From an uncultured bacterium (lineage in GTDB: Bacteria; Myxococcota_A; Polyangia; Polyangiales; Houyiibacteriaceae): a stretch of DNA of 64,000 nt. Shown here piece after piece: positions 9,405 to 17,801 of the stretch. Under the pieces are notes generated by a model, which saw nothing but the letters and a program-made list of their open reading frames with translations, made no database searches and was not told the DNA's origin. The position numbers were made by a program, and so were the translations under genes. Numbering within the stretch: the first letter of the stretch is position 1; the number at the start of each line of letters is the position of its first letter. The stretch spans positions 1-64,000 of the forward strand of contig CALJDU010000002.1 of NCBI GenBank assembly GCA_938024995.1, given 5' to 3'.

Positions 9405-10316
9405 TTGATCAGCAAGCGCCAGCTCAGTCATCTCCGCCAGCTCGAAGCGGAGTCCATTCACATCATCCGCGAGGCCGCGGCCGAGTTCGATAAGCCCGTG
9501 ATGCTCTACAGCATCGGCAAGGACTCGTCCGTCATGCTTCGCTTGGCCCGGAAGGCGTTCGCGCCCGGTCCGCTCCCCTTCCCGTTGATGCACGTCAACA
9601 CCACGTGGAAGTTCAAGGAGATGATCACGTTCCGCGATGAGATCGCGCGCAAGCACGGCCTCACGCTGATCGAGCACATCAACCAAGAAGGCGTTGAAGC
9701 GAACATCAACCCGTTCGATCACGGCAGCGCGAAGTACACCGGGATCATGAAGACGGTTGGCCTCAAGCAGGCCCTCGACGAGCACCAGTTCGACTGCGCG
9801 TTCGGCGGAGCGCGACGTGACGAAGAGAAGAGCCGCGCCAAGGAGCGCGTCTACTCGTTCCGCGATCGCTTCCACCAGTGGGACCCAAAGAACCAGCGCC
9901 CCGAGCTCTGGAACCTCTACAACGGCACCATCACCAAGGGCGAGAGCGTCCGCGTCTTCCCGATCAGCAACTGGACCGAGCTCGACGTCTGGCTCTATGT
10001 CCTCATCGAGAAGATCCCGGTCGTCCCGCTCTACTTCGCCAAGGAGCGCCCGATCGTGTGGCGCGAAGGCTCGATGATCATGGTCGACGACGAGCGCATG
10101 CGCCTCGAGCCGGGCGAAGAGCCCGAGATGCGCAAGGTCCGGTTCCGTACGCTCGGCTGCTACCCGCTCAGCGGCGCGGTCGACAGCGAAGCGGACACGG
10201 TTGAAAAGATCATTCAGGAGATGCTGCTTACTCGCTTCTCCGAGAGACAAGGTCGCCTCATCGACTTCGACGAGGACGGAAGCATGGAGCGCAAGAAGCG
10301 CGAGGGATACTTCTGA
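9405..10316 (+). CDS. cysD: Sulfate adenylyltransferase small subunit (ATP sulfurylase, CysD)
   Basis: 303 residues, the usual CysD length. It transfers AMP from ATP to sulfate to make APS, with the GTPase CysN driving the reaction, in the cytoplasm. The PP-loop motif [10 protein letters not shown] lies near residue 38; [16 protein letters not shown] and the C-terminal KKREGYF are family hallmarks. The start is TTG at 9405, with AGGAAG six bases upstream; no better in-frame start exists. It is followed by cysNC after a structured 163-base spacer, so the two are probably one operon. No promoter could be named with confidence in 9193-9404. Confidence 0.95.
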   Translation: MISKRQLSHLRQLEAESIHIIREAAAEFDKPVMLYSIGKDSSVMLRLARKAFAPGPLPFPLMHVNTTWKFKEMITFRDEIARKHGLTLIEHINQEGVEANINPFDHGSAKYTGIMKTVGLKQALDEHQFDCAFGGARRDEEKSRAKERVYSFRDRFHQWDPKNQRPELWNLYNGTITKGESVRVFPISNWTELDVWLYVLIEKIPVVPLYFAKERPIVWREGSMIMVDDERMRLEPGEEPEMRKVRFRTLGCYPLSGAVDSEADTVEKIIQEMLLTRFSERQGRLIDFDEDGSMERKKREGYF

Positions 10317-10487
10317 GGTGTCCGGAACACATCTCAACACCTCACGTCGCCGCTACGCGGCATGAGCAACCCATCCGCCACTACCCAACAACGCTCGAAA
10401 ATGCTTCCCATTGACTTCGGTCGTCGAGCGTACCGCCTGAATCCCTCCTGCCACGAATCAACCAACGCGAGGTGTTGAGATGTGTTC
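10314..10487 (+). promoter_or_regulatory. Structured cysD-cysNC spacer able to bury the cysNC start
   Basis: GAACACATCTCAACACCTC (10325-10343), just after the cysD stop, is a perfect 19-bp inverted repeat of 10469-10487. The right arm holds the GAGGTG Shine-Dalgarno and the ATG of cysNC. The left arm can instead pair locally: TGAGGTGT (10314-10321, containing the cysD stop) with ACACCTCA (10337-10344). The two pairings exclude each other. The 125-base interval holds two more perfect hairpins: GCCGC/GCGGC (10349-10361) and ACGCTCGA/TCGAGCGT (10391-10431). This is the layout expected of a translational switch or structured leader. The ligand or trigger is unknown. Confidence 0.6.
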
Positions 10488-12327
10488 TGCCCCCACCGTT
10501 CCCGAGCGCGATCTCATCGCGCAAGACATTCACGCTTACCTCGACCGATACCGGAACAAAGAGCTGCTCCGCTTTGTCGCGGTCGGCTCGGTTGACGATG
10601 GCAAGTCCACGCTGATCGGCCGCCTGCTTCACGACACCGGCATGGTCTACCAAGACCAGCTTGAGTCGGTGAAGCGCGCGAGCAACATCGAGGGCGAAGA
10701 GATCGACTTCTCGCTCTTCACCGATGGGCTTCGCGCCGAGCGCGAACAGGGCATCACGATCGACGTGGCCTACCGCTACTTCGCGACCGAGAAGCGCAAG
10801 TTCATCATCGCCGACACGCCCGGTCACATTCAGTACACGCGCAACATGGTCACGGGCGCGAGCACCGCGAACGTCGCGCTGATCTTGATCGACGCGCGCC
10901 TCGGGGTGCTTCAGCAGTCGCGCCGTCACGCCTTCATCGCGTCCCTCTTGGGCATCCCGCACCTCGCGGTCTGCGTGAACAAGATGGATCTGGTGGGCTA
11001 CGACCAGCAGGTCTTCGAGCGCATCTGCCGCGACTTCCGCGAGTTCAGCGACACGCTCACGATTCCTGACGTCAGCTTCTTCCCGGTCAGCGCGCTCAAG
11101 GGCGTGAACATCGTGGAGCCGAGCGAGAAGACCGAGTGGTACGACGGCCCGAACGTCCTGGAGTACCTCGAGACCGTCGAGATCTCTGAAGACTGGAACA
11201 CCGAGAGCTTCCGCTTCCCGATCCAGTACGTCATCCGCCCCAACCTGAACTACCGCGGCTTCGCGGCGCAGATCGTCAGCGGGAGCATCGAAAAGGGTGA
11301 CGAGGTTCTCTCGCTCCCGAGCGGCAAGACCAGCACCGTCGAGAGCATCGACACCTTCGACGGATCGATCGGTTCCGCGTACACGCCGCAGTCGGTCGTG
11401 ATCCGCTTGGCCGACGAGATCGATAGCAGCCGCGGTGACATGCTCGTCAAAAAGAGCGACCTCCCGCACGTGGGTCGCGACTTCGACGCGCACATGGTGT
11501 GGATGAGCGAGACACCGCTCGATCTGCAGAAGAGCTACCTCATCAAGCACACCACGCAGGCGGTGCGCGCCCAGGTGACCAAGATCCACTGGGCCAAGAA
11601 CATGGACACGCTCGAGGAGGAACCGGCGACGACGCTCGAGCTCAACGACGTGGCCAAGGTGAACATGGATTGCCACCGCGCGATCTTCTTCGACGACTAC
11701 GGACAGAACCGCGCGACCGGTGCGTTCATCCTGATCGACTCGCTCACAAACGCGACCGTCGCGTCCGGCATGATCGTTGGACCCGAGACCCATCAGGATC
11801 TCGACGACGCGCTCAAGGAGCTCCGCGCAGGAAGCGGTCTTCAGCCGAAGACGCAGGTCTCGCCGAAGGAGCGCCTCGAGAAGATGGGTCAGCGCGGCGC
11901 CACGATCTGGCTGACCGGCCTCCCCGGCTCGGGGCGCTGGTCGCTCGCCTATGCCCTGGAGCGTCGCCTCTTCGATCTCGGTCGCACCGCAACCGTCGTT
12001 GATCCGACGAACGAAGATCTCCGCTCGATAATCAGCGCCGCGAAGGCGTGCACAGATGCTGGCCTCGTCACGATCTGCGCCTTCCCGAGCTACCACAAGG
12101 AAGACCGCGACAACCTGCGCGAGCGTCTGGGTGACGACCGCGTAATTCAGGTCTACGTGAACACCGACGAGAAGCTCTGTCGTGAGCGACGTCCGGACGC
12201 CGACTTCAGCGGCTTCGAGGCTCCGCAGAACCCCGACCTCGTCGTTGCGCTCGATCAGGTGCGGCTCGACAAAGCGATCGAGTTCATCGTGGAAGCGCTC
12301 GAGAAGCGCGGTCAGCTCAAGGTCTGA
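10480..12327 (+). CDS. cysNC: CysN GTPase subunit of ATP sulfurylase fused to a degenerate CysC (APS kinase) domain
   Basis: 615 residues. The N-terminal ~440 residues are an EF-Tu-like CysN: P-loop GSVDDGKST, EREQGITIDVAYRYF, DTPGH, and NKMDL, all intact. It activates CysD for APS synthesis. The C-terminal ~175 residues align with APS kinase but look broken: the Walker A is GLPGSGRWS (GLSGSGKST expected, so the Lys and the following Ser/Thr are lost). The DGDN-RHGLN segment is reduced to DPTNEDLRS, with roughly 20 residues apparently deleted. PAPS formation by this domain is therefore unlikely; a structural or regulatory role is possible. The ATG lies in the right arm of a 19-bp inverted repeat. 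Confidence 0.92.
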   Translation: MCSAPTVPERDLIAQDIHAYLDRYRNKELLRFVAVGSVDDGKSTLIGRLLHDTGMVYQDQLESVKRASNIEGEEIDFSLFTDGLRAEREQGITIDVAYRYFATEKRKFIIADTPGHIQYTRNMVTGASTANVALILIDARLGVLQQSRRHAFIASLLGIPHLAVCVNKMDLVGYDQQVFERICRDFREFSDTLTIPDVSFFPVSALKGVNIVEPSEKTEWYDGPNVLEYLETVEISEDWNTESFRFPIQYVIRPNLNYRGFAAQIVSGSIEKGDEVLSLPSGKTSTVESIDTFDGSIGSAYTPQSVVIRLADEIDSSRGDMLVKKSDLPHVGRDFDAHMVWMSETPLDLQKSYLIKHTTQAVRAQVTKIHWAKNMDTLEEEPATTLELNDVAKVNMDCHRAIFFDDYGQNRATGAFILIDSLTNATVASGMIVGPETHQDLDDALKELRAGSGLQPKTQVSPKERLEKMGQRGATIWLTGLPGSGRWSLAYALERRLFDLGRTATVVDPTNEDLRSIISAAKACTDAGLVTICAFPSYHKEDRDNLRERLGDDRVIQVYVNTDEKLCRERRPDADFSGFEAPQNPDLVVALDQVRLDKAIEFIVEALEKRGQLKV

Positions 12328-12393
12328 GTCTCCCAACGTAAGCGGGGTCGCTTTCACGCCTTCCGCTGACCAGTTTCTGAGCAATTCGAGTCG

Positions 12394-12424
12394 ACCCTGC
12401 GCGCTGGTTTTCGCAGGGTTTTCG
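12394..12424 (+). terminator. Intrinsic terminator after cysNC
   Basis: ACCCTGCG and CGCAGGGT form a perfect 8-bp stem with a 10-base loop, followed by TTTTCG, 67 bases after the cysNC stop. This is a good rho-independent terminator for the cysD-cysNC transcript. Confidence 0.65.
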
Positions 12425-12562
12425 TAGTGCTATCGCAGAGACTCGAACACTCATGGCACACTGAGTGCGGTGCGGAGTCCACATCACCAGAGAAAACCAC
12501 GGCTACTTCCCTCTCCCAACTGTGGGGGACTGAGCGGCGCGGACCTTGCACAATCTGGGGGG

Positions 12563-14155
12563 GTGACCCGTGCGCTCGTCTCGCTTCTTCTGGGTGTCGC
12601 TTGCATCGGCGCGGGGTGCGTGACCACGGCCGACGATGTGGGTGAGTCCGTTTCGCTCCTCACCTCGGCGCAACGACGTGTTCGCGCTGGCGAGATACGG
12701 GACGCGGCGGCCGCGGCGGGGATGCAAAACGGTTGGATGCTCGCCGGCATCGCGGATGCTGAAACGCGGATGTCGCATTGCTGGTCCGAGCTTACGTGGG
12801 CGTGCCGCGGCTTGAACTCCGCAGACTGTGGCGGAGGCCCCGTCGTCGCGGGCGCTGGAGATGGCCCGTGCTCCCTGCGTCAAGGCGGGCTCGGGATGTT
12901 CCAGTTCGACGCGGGCACCTTCGAAGACACCATCCGCCGCGAGGGCGATCGGATCTTGTCGATCGCGGGGAACACCCAAGCCGCCGTCGATTTCGTGGTC
13001 GCGATGGTGATTCGCTCCGCGTACATCCCCGGCGTCGACAACCGGGACCAGGCGCTCGCGTGGATGAACGGGGTCACGACAACCAACGCGCGTTACCCGA
13101 CATGGATCAAGACGGTCACGCACTACTACAACGGCTGTGCGCCGAGCTACTCCTGCTACTCCTCGCGCTACGCGCACTACGACAGCAACGCACGAGGCGT
13201 GCACGACGAGATGGGCGCTGCGTTTTGGCGATCACGTGTCGGGCTCGCCGCGACGTTTGTCGAGCAGAGCTTCCCGTATGCGAGCGAGCGCTTTGAGCTC
13301 GCGGCCAACAGCGAGGTCTCGGGCTACTTCGAGATGCGCAACACCGGCGCGACCACTTGGACCCCGCGCTCTACCTTCCTCGCGACCTCGAACCCGCGGG
13401 ATGCGACGAGCGCGCTCCGCGCGACGAGCTGGGTCTCCGGGAGCCGACCCACCGCCGTGAGCACGAACGTCCCGCCCGGCGGGACCGGCCGTTTTGAGTT
13501 TCGGGTTCGCGCTCCGAGCGCCGCCGGCACCTACGCGCAGTTCTTCAACTTCGTGCACGACGGCGAGTGGTTCAGTGACGACGGCGGTCCGGTCGACGAC
13601 CAGATCGAGATCCGGGTCACGGTGACCGGGAGCGGCGCGAGCTGCCCGTCTGGGCTGAGCGACACCTGGACCTGCGAGGACTCCAGCACCCGCGTTCGCT
13701 GCGTCGGCGGCACCGTGATGCGCGAGGCGTGCGCGACCGCGTGCGTCGAGACAGGTGGCCGCGCCGACTGCCCAGGCGGTCACGCGGACAGCGATGGCGA
13801 CGGTCACAACACCAGCGTCGACTGTGATGACAGCGACGCCTCGGTATTCCCCGGCGCGCGCGAGATCTGCGACGACGCGATCGACCAAAACTGTGACGGC
13901 GTCGATCCCGATTGCGGCGACCCCACTGATCCGACTGATCCGACCGATCCGACTGACCCGACCGACCCCACGGACCCGACCGACCCCACCGATCCCACCG
14001 ACCCCACCGATCCCACCGAGCCTGGCTCGCCCGGGATCCCCGGTGACTCCGGCGCGGGTTTGAGCGGGTGCGCGGCGGCTCCTGCATCGGGGAACCGCTC
14101 ACCGGCATGGGCGCTCGTCATGATCGCTCTCTTCTTCTGGCGACGACCCCGATGA
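12563..14155 (+). CDS. Lysozyme-fold/transglycosylase-like lipoprotein with NBR1-Ig-like domain and MYXO-CTERM-like tail
   Basis: 530 residues from GTG at 12563, preceded by a G-rich SD; this start gives a lipoprotein signal ending IGAGC. Residues ~35-220 resemble a soluble lytic transglycosylase/lysozyme-like fold (GMQNGWMLAGIADAET near the front, with Glu a possible catalytic residue, then LGMFQFD and HYYNGC). Next comes an Ig-like domain of the next-to-BRCA1 type (NTGATTWTPRS, PPGGTGRFEF). Then follow a DCDDSDASVFPGA / NCDGVDPDC Ca-binding unit, a (Asp-Pro-Thr)n linker and a C-terminal LSGC + hydrophobic + Arg tail. Probably a cell-surface peptidoglycan enzyme. Its stop overlaps the ATG of the next gene (ATGA). 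Confidence 0.75.
   Translation: MTRALVSLLLGVACIGAGCVTTADDVGESVSLLTSAQRRVRAGEIRDAAAAAGMQNGWMLAGIADAETRMSHCWSELTWACRGLNSADCGGGPVVAGAGDGPCSLRQGGLGMFQFDAGTFEDTIRREGDRILSIAGNTQAAVDFVVAMVIRSAYIPGVDNRDQALAWMNGVTTTNARYPTWIKTVTHYYNGCAPSYSCYSSRYAHYDSNARGVHDEMGAAFWRSRVGLAATFVEQSFPYASERFELAANSEVSGYFEMRNTGATTWTPRSTFLATSNPRDATSALRATSWVSGSRPTAVSTNVPPGGTGRFEFRVRAPSAAGTYAQFFNFVHDGEWFSDDGGPVDDQIEIRVTVTGSGASCPSGLSDTWTCEDSSTRVRCVGGTVMREACATACVETGGRADCPGGHADSDGDGHNTSVDCDDSDASVFPGAREICDDAIDQNCDGVDPDCGDPTDPTDPTDPTDPTDPTDPTDPTDPTDPTDPTEPGSPGIPGDSGAGLSGCAAAPASGNRSPAWALVMIALFFWRRPR
13919..14020 (+). repeat. 9-bp tandem repeat encoding an Asp-Pro-Thr linker
   Basis: Degenerate tandem copies of GACCCGACC (variants GATCCGACT, GACCCCACC) encode about eleven Asp-Pro-Thr units. 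This is a stiff spacer between the folded domains and the C-terminal sorting tail of the surrounding protein. Confidence 0.85.
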
Positions 14156-15540
14156 ACAACACTGCGCTCGCTCTTTTACTCGCCATCGTCGCGAGCTTCT
14201 CCTCGAGCTTCACCCTCGCGAGCAAGGCGCAGGCCCAAACCGTGAACGACATCGCGCGTCGCGGCGCGTGCAGCACCGCCGGTCTTGAGGGCATCTCACG
14301 GCAGCTCGCTCAGGCGCAGGGCTGTTTGATCGAGACGACCTCATTCGAGGAGTTCGCGCCCCACCGAAACATCACGCTGACGTCCTCCCGCGTTCACGCG
14401 TTCCTCCAAGGGTCAGCTCGCGCCGCGCTGTGGTCCGTCGCGGATCGCGGCTTCGAGCTTCGCGTCACCAGCGCGTTCCGAACCCTCGCGGACCAGTACG
14501 TCCTCTTTCACTCCGGCGGCTGCGGGCTCGCCGCGCGCCCCGGCAACAGCAACCATCAATCGGGACGCGCGGTCGACATCTCCAACCACAGCGCGGTTCG
14601 CAGCGCGATGGAAGGCGCGGGGTGCGTCTGGTTCGGCTCTCGTGACGCGGTCCACTTCGATTGTCCCGGCAGCGATCGCCGCGCCGACGCGATCCGGACG
14701 TTCCAGATGCTCTGGAACATCAACAACCCCAGCGATCGCATCGCCGAAGATGGACTCTACGGACCACAAACGGAGAGCCGGCTCTCGCGCTCGCCCGCGG
14801 GCGGCTTTCCGCAGAGCGGATGTGAGCCGCGCGGCTGCACCGCGGGTTGCGAAGGCAACGTCGTCGTCGGGACCGACTGCTCGCGGACGACCTGCAGCGG
14901 CGCCAACAGCGTCTGCATCGATCGCGGCGCACCTCGATGCGGTTCCCCGCGCTGCCCATCTTCTGGCGCGACGAACATCTGCCTCGACGACGAGACCCAG
15001 GCGAGCTGCGACAACGGCGTTCAGATCGAGACGAGCTCCTGCGCCAGCATCGCCGCCTACTGTTCCAACGCGGGCGTCATCAGCGCGCGCTGCGTCTCGC
15101 GCGTCTGCGTCAGCAGCCCGGAAGAGATCCCGCGCGCCCAGACGTTCTGCAACGGCAACGCGCTCGTGAGGTGTGACCGCAACGGCGTCGCGCTGAGCGA
15201 CAGCGATTGCCCGAGCGGCACGATGTGTCTGGAGTCAGGCTCGGAGGCGATGTGCATCCGCGGCGAAGAGCCGCCCCCTCCGCCGATGGACGCAGGGATA
15301 GACTCTGGCCCGGCAGACACCGGCCCCGTCTTGCTCGATTCCGGCCGGGAGCTGGACAGCGGGATGGACGACGATGGCGGCTTCCCGGCGGACGAGGACA
15401 CCGAGATGCTCACCGAAGAAGAGCGTCGTCGTCGCGGCGAAGCGCTCTCGGGGTGCACGGTGAACCATCGCTCCAAACCTGGCGCCCCGCTTGTGTTCCT
15501 CGCGCTCGCGCTCGTCGCGATCGCGCGTCGCCGCGACTAG
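14152..15540 (+). CDS. M15-type peptidoglycan peptidase, secreted, with MYXO-CTERM-like tail
   Basis: 462 residues from the ATG at 14152, whose ATGA overlaps the stop of the preceding gene, indicating translational coupling. Signal peptide MNNTALALLLAIVASF... to AQA-Q. The domain at about 95-190 is a VanY/M15-like D,D- or L,D-endopeptidase: RVTSAFRTLADQ, SNHQSGRAVDI (zinc His and Asp) and DAVHFDC (second zinc His; Asp in place of the usual catalytic Glu). Then comes a short peptidoglycan-binding-like segment (FQMLWNINNPSDRIAEDGLYGP) and a Cys-rich region. The tail is LSGC, hydrophobic, Arg-Arg-Arg-Asp. Together with its upstream neighbour it forms a surface murein-processing pair. Confidence 0.78.
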   Translation: MNNTALALLLAIVASFSSSFTLASKAQAQTVNDIARRGACSTAGLEGISRQLAQAQGCLIETTSFEEFAPHRNITLTSSRVHAFLQGSARAALWSVADRGFELRVTSAFRTLADQYVLFHSGGCGLAARPGNSNHQSGRAVDISNHSAVRSAMEGAGCVWFGSRDAVHFDCPGSDRRADAIRTFQMLWNINNPSDRIAEDGLYGPQTESRLSRSPAGGFPQSGCEPRGCTAGCEGNVVVGTDCSRTTCSGANSVCIDRGAPRCGSPRCPSSGATNICLDDETQASCDNGVQIETSSCASIAAYCSNAGVISARCVSRVCVSSPEEIPRAQTFCNGNALVRCDRNGVALSDSDCPSGTMCLESGSEAMCIRGEEPPPPPMDAGIDSGPADTGPVLLDSGRELDSGMDDDGGFPADEDTEMLTEEERRRRGEALSGCTVNHRSKPGAPLVFLALALVAIARRRD

Positions 15541-15592
15541 GACGCGCGTTTTACGTCGGATCGAGAGGCGTACGAGGAGCGCGCTCTCGTCG

Positions 15593-15627
15593 CCGCAAGC
15601 ATCCCGCGAGCGACTCGCTGCTTGCGG
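15593..15627 (+). terminator. Strong bulged hairpin after the M15 peptidase gene
   Basis: CCGCAAGCA pairs with TGCTTGCGG (9 bp), and inside it GCGAG pairs with CTCGC across a CGA loop, leaving a 4-base TCCC bulge. It lies 52 bases past the stop. No T run follows, so it may be a terminator or 3'-end stabiliser rather than a classic intrinsic terminator. Confidence 0.4.
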
Positions 15628-15656
15628 GAACGCGCGGTCTCCTCGAACCTCTCGGT

Positions 15657-15869
15657 ATGAGCGAAGACTCCACCCTCGAGAACCGCGTCTACCTATTCAA
15701 AGATCTCGCGAGCGCGTGGATCCGCGCGCACGGAGCCGCACTCGGCGACCCGAGCACGCGCGAACACGCTCTTCGCGCGCTCGCCGACATCGCCTTCGTC
15801 TGCGCGACCGTCGCGGACGAAGATGAACTGTCTCCACGCGAGCTCGCCGAAGCGCTCCGCAATGGCTAA
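15657..15869 (+). CDS. Small hypothetical protein (70 aa)
   Basis: MSEDSTLENRVYLFKDL... is a 70-residue acidic, helical-looking protein with codon use like its neighbours (strong G/C third positions). No signal peptide or known motif. The gene sits alone between the M15 peptidase and the next rightward gene, and its stop lies in the first copy of a short tandem repeat. Not recognised; moderately likely to be real. Confidence 0.5.
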   Translation: MSEDSTLENRVYLFKDLASAWIRAHGAALGDPSTREHALRALADIAFVCATVADEDELSPRELAEALRNG

Positions 15870-15897
15870 CCGAAAGGGCTAACCGAAAGGGCTAACC
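15864..15897 (+). repeat. Short 13-bp tandem repeat (GGCTAACCGAAAG x 2.7)
   Basis: Two full copies and one partial copy of GGCTAACCGAAAG. Each copy carries a TAA in the frame of the preceding small gene, so the stop is effectively triplicated. A slippage product with no evident function. Confidence 0.7.
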
Positions 15898-15971
15898 CAC
15901 AGCGCTATATGCGGGGACGCTGCTGCCCTCTGTTATCATGGGAGCGTTTCTCAGCCCCTCCGCCAACAGCC

Positions 15972-16565
15972 TTGAACGAAGACCATATCTACAAGACCTC
16001 TGGCGCGCTCATCCTCGACCAGATCGACTTCGCGCGGCACGCATTTGGAGCGGAAGCCGTGGAGCGCGGGCTCGACCGTCTCGAAGGCAAAGCCCGCGAA
16101 GAGATGCAGACCCTGCTCGCCGTCTCCTGGGTCGATGTCAGGATCGCGCGCGAAGCGAAGGACGCCATCGCAGAAGAGGTCGGCGTCTCGTCACTCGCGC
16201 TACAGCAGTTGGTCGTGCGCGGCGCTACGAAGAAGACCATCCACAAGATGTGGCGGATGCTGCTCCGGTGCGTCTGGGACTCAGCGCTCGTGAAGCGAAC
16301 ACCCGTGCTCTACAAGCGCGCGTTCAACACCGGTCATTGCGAGTCGACGTTCCATGGCAACGGGAGCGCGAGCTTTACGGTGCGCGGCTGGCCCACGATG
16401 CCGAACTACGACAGCGTCGCACTGGCGATCGGGATCGAGTCGGTCCTTGAGTACGCTGGGCGCTACGAACCAGGGGTTCGCTTTCACCGCACAGGCGAGA
16501 ACCTCGTCTTCCAAGCCCGCTGGAACGGCGCCTCGAAAGAGACCATCGAGCCTGGCGCCGCGTAA
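15972..16565 (+). CDS. Hypothetical protein, DUF2378-like (low confidence)
   Basis: Starting at the TTG at 15972 (LNEDHIYKTSG) gives 197 residues; an ATG at 15909 adds 21 less convincing residues. Neither has a clear SD. The protein is soluble, mixed alpha/beta, with an RAFNTGHCE...GSASFTVRGWP segment and a C-terminal ENLVFQARW strand. This layout recalls the Myxococcales paralogous family DUF2378, remembered but not checked. No catalytic motif seen. Confidence 0.55.
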   Translation: MNEDHIYKTSGALILDQIDFARHAFGAEAVERGLDRLEGKAREEMQTLLAVSWVDVRIAREAKDAIAEEVGVSSLALQQLVVRGATKKTIHKMWRMLLRCVWDSALVKRTPVLYKRAFNTGHCESTFHGNGSASFTVRGWPTMPNYDSVALAIGIESVLEYAGRYEPGVRFHRTGENLVFQARWNGASKETIEPGAA

Positions 16566-16635
16566 ACAAGGCGAACGCGGCGTACGCTGTCCTCACGCGA
16601 TGACCCTGTTACGATGAGAGCATTGGAGGGTGCTG

Positions 16636-17526
16636 ATGCGCTTTGGACTTATCTTTCTTCTTTCGCTCGCGGTTACGGTCACTGGATGTGGTGACGACGA
16701 CGACGGCGGAACGGATACCGGCAGCACGAGCGACACGGGCCGTGACGACGCTTCGAGCGACGCGGGTACGGACACCGCGACGGGCGAGGACACAGGACCG
16801 GGCGAGGACACGGGATCCGGCGAGGACACCGGCGCTGGTGAAGACACGGGCGGAACGGACGCCGGCGACGCAGGCGGCGAAGACGCCGGTCCGATCTCGA
16901 TGCCGTGTGAGCTCCCCGCTGCGGACTGCGACGTCACTGACATGAGCGCGTGCGAAGCAGGCGAAGCGTGCCGACCGCTCTCGGACGGAACCGCGATGTG
17001 CCTTGAGACTGGCGACGAGACCGTCGCCACCAACGAAGAGTGCATGCGAACGAGTGACTGTGGTCCGGGCGACCTCTGCGTTCGCTACGGTGCCGACGAG
17101 CCCAGCTTCTGCCTTCGTCTTTGTCGCGCCGGCTCCATCGGGGAGTGCGGCGAAGGCTACGCCTGCAACGGCGGGCTCACCGACCGCGAGTGCCTCCGGG
17201 CGTGTCGACCAATCGCGCCAGCCTGCGACATCCTCGCGCAAGACTGTCCTGATGACGGCCAAGCGTGCACGCTCGCGCGTCACCCGGAGACCCGCGCGCC
17301 TTACTTCGCGTGTCGCACCGCAGGCGAGAACGGGATCGGGGAGCGCTGCGGCGGCGATGAAGGTGGATGCACCAGCGGAACGATTTGCATCAACTCCTCC
17401 GATGGGAACGCCTACTGCCGACAGGTCTGCAACCCCGACGGTGAACCGCGCTGCACCGAAGACGGTGAGACCTGCCGAGGCTTCGCGCCGACCTGGGAGG
17501 TCAGCTACTGCCGACCCGCGGCGTAG
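16636..17526 (+). CDS. Cys-rich lipoprotein
   Basis: 296 residues from the ATG at 16636, with GGAGGG five bases upstream. Signal MRFGLIFLLSLAVTVTGC with lipobox VTGC. A ~65-residue Asp/Thr/Gly linker (repeated GEDTG) follows. Then ~210 residues with about 22 Cys arranged in CxxDxxxC-like pairs, as in disulfide-rich surface lipoproteins common in myxobacteria. No enzyme motif. It ends 16 bases before a copy of the dispersed hairpin repeat, which may terminate it. Confidence 0.8.
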   Translation: MRFGLIFLLSLAVTVTGCGDDDDGGTDTGSTSDTGRDDASSDAGTDTATGEDTGPGEDTGSGEDTGAGEDTGGTDAGDAGGEDAGPISMPCELPAADCDVTDMSACEAGEACRPLSDGTAMCLETGDETVATNEECMRTSDCGPGDLCVRYGADEPSFCLRLCRAGSIGECGEGYACNGGLTDRECLRACRPIAPACDILAQDCPDDGQACTLARHPETRAPYFACRTAGENGIGERCGGDEGGCTSGTICINSSDGNAYCRQVCNPDGEPRCTEDGETCRGFAPTWEVSYCRPAA

Positions 17527-17542
17527 CTCTCTCTTTCTGATC

Positions 17543-17610
17543 AGAGGGTCTTTTCGAGCTTTTCGAGACCCTCTGCGTTCACCCAAAACGCTCGCTTTGC
17601 TCAGTGGCTA
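17543..17610 (+). repeat. Dispersed intergenic hairpin repeat, copy A (lacks hairpin 2)
   Basis: AGAGGGTCT (17543-17551) and AGACCCTCT (17566-17574) form a 9-bp stem around a TTTTCGAG-containing loop. TGCG, TTCACCCAAAACG and GCTCAGTGGCT follow. The same modules in the same order occur at 19301-19367 (reverse strand) and 47184-47240. It sits just downstream of a lipoprotein gene. The rest of 17611-17801 shows nothing I can name. Confidence 0.6.
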
Positions 17611-17801
17611 TCGCGCGCTGACGAACACCTTCGCTTCGCACTTCGCGCGTTCCTCGGCGTATCCCAGCGCTTGCTGTCTTCGGCTCGCGAGCGCTTGTCT
17701 TTCGCTCCTGCTCAGACTTCGCGCCTGATCTCCGGCTTGCTCACTGGGATCGACCCGCCCTTGTTGTTGGCACCTGCGCCAATATCGGGTAGACCGAGAG
17801 A

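Noticed and set aside
10381..12384. 667-codon open frame antisense to cysNC
   Set aside because: A shadow of a strongly conserved gene in high-GC DNA.
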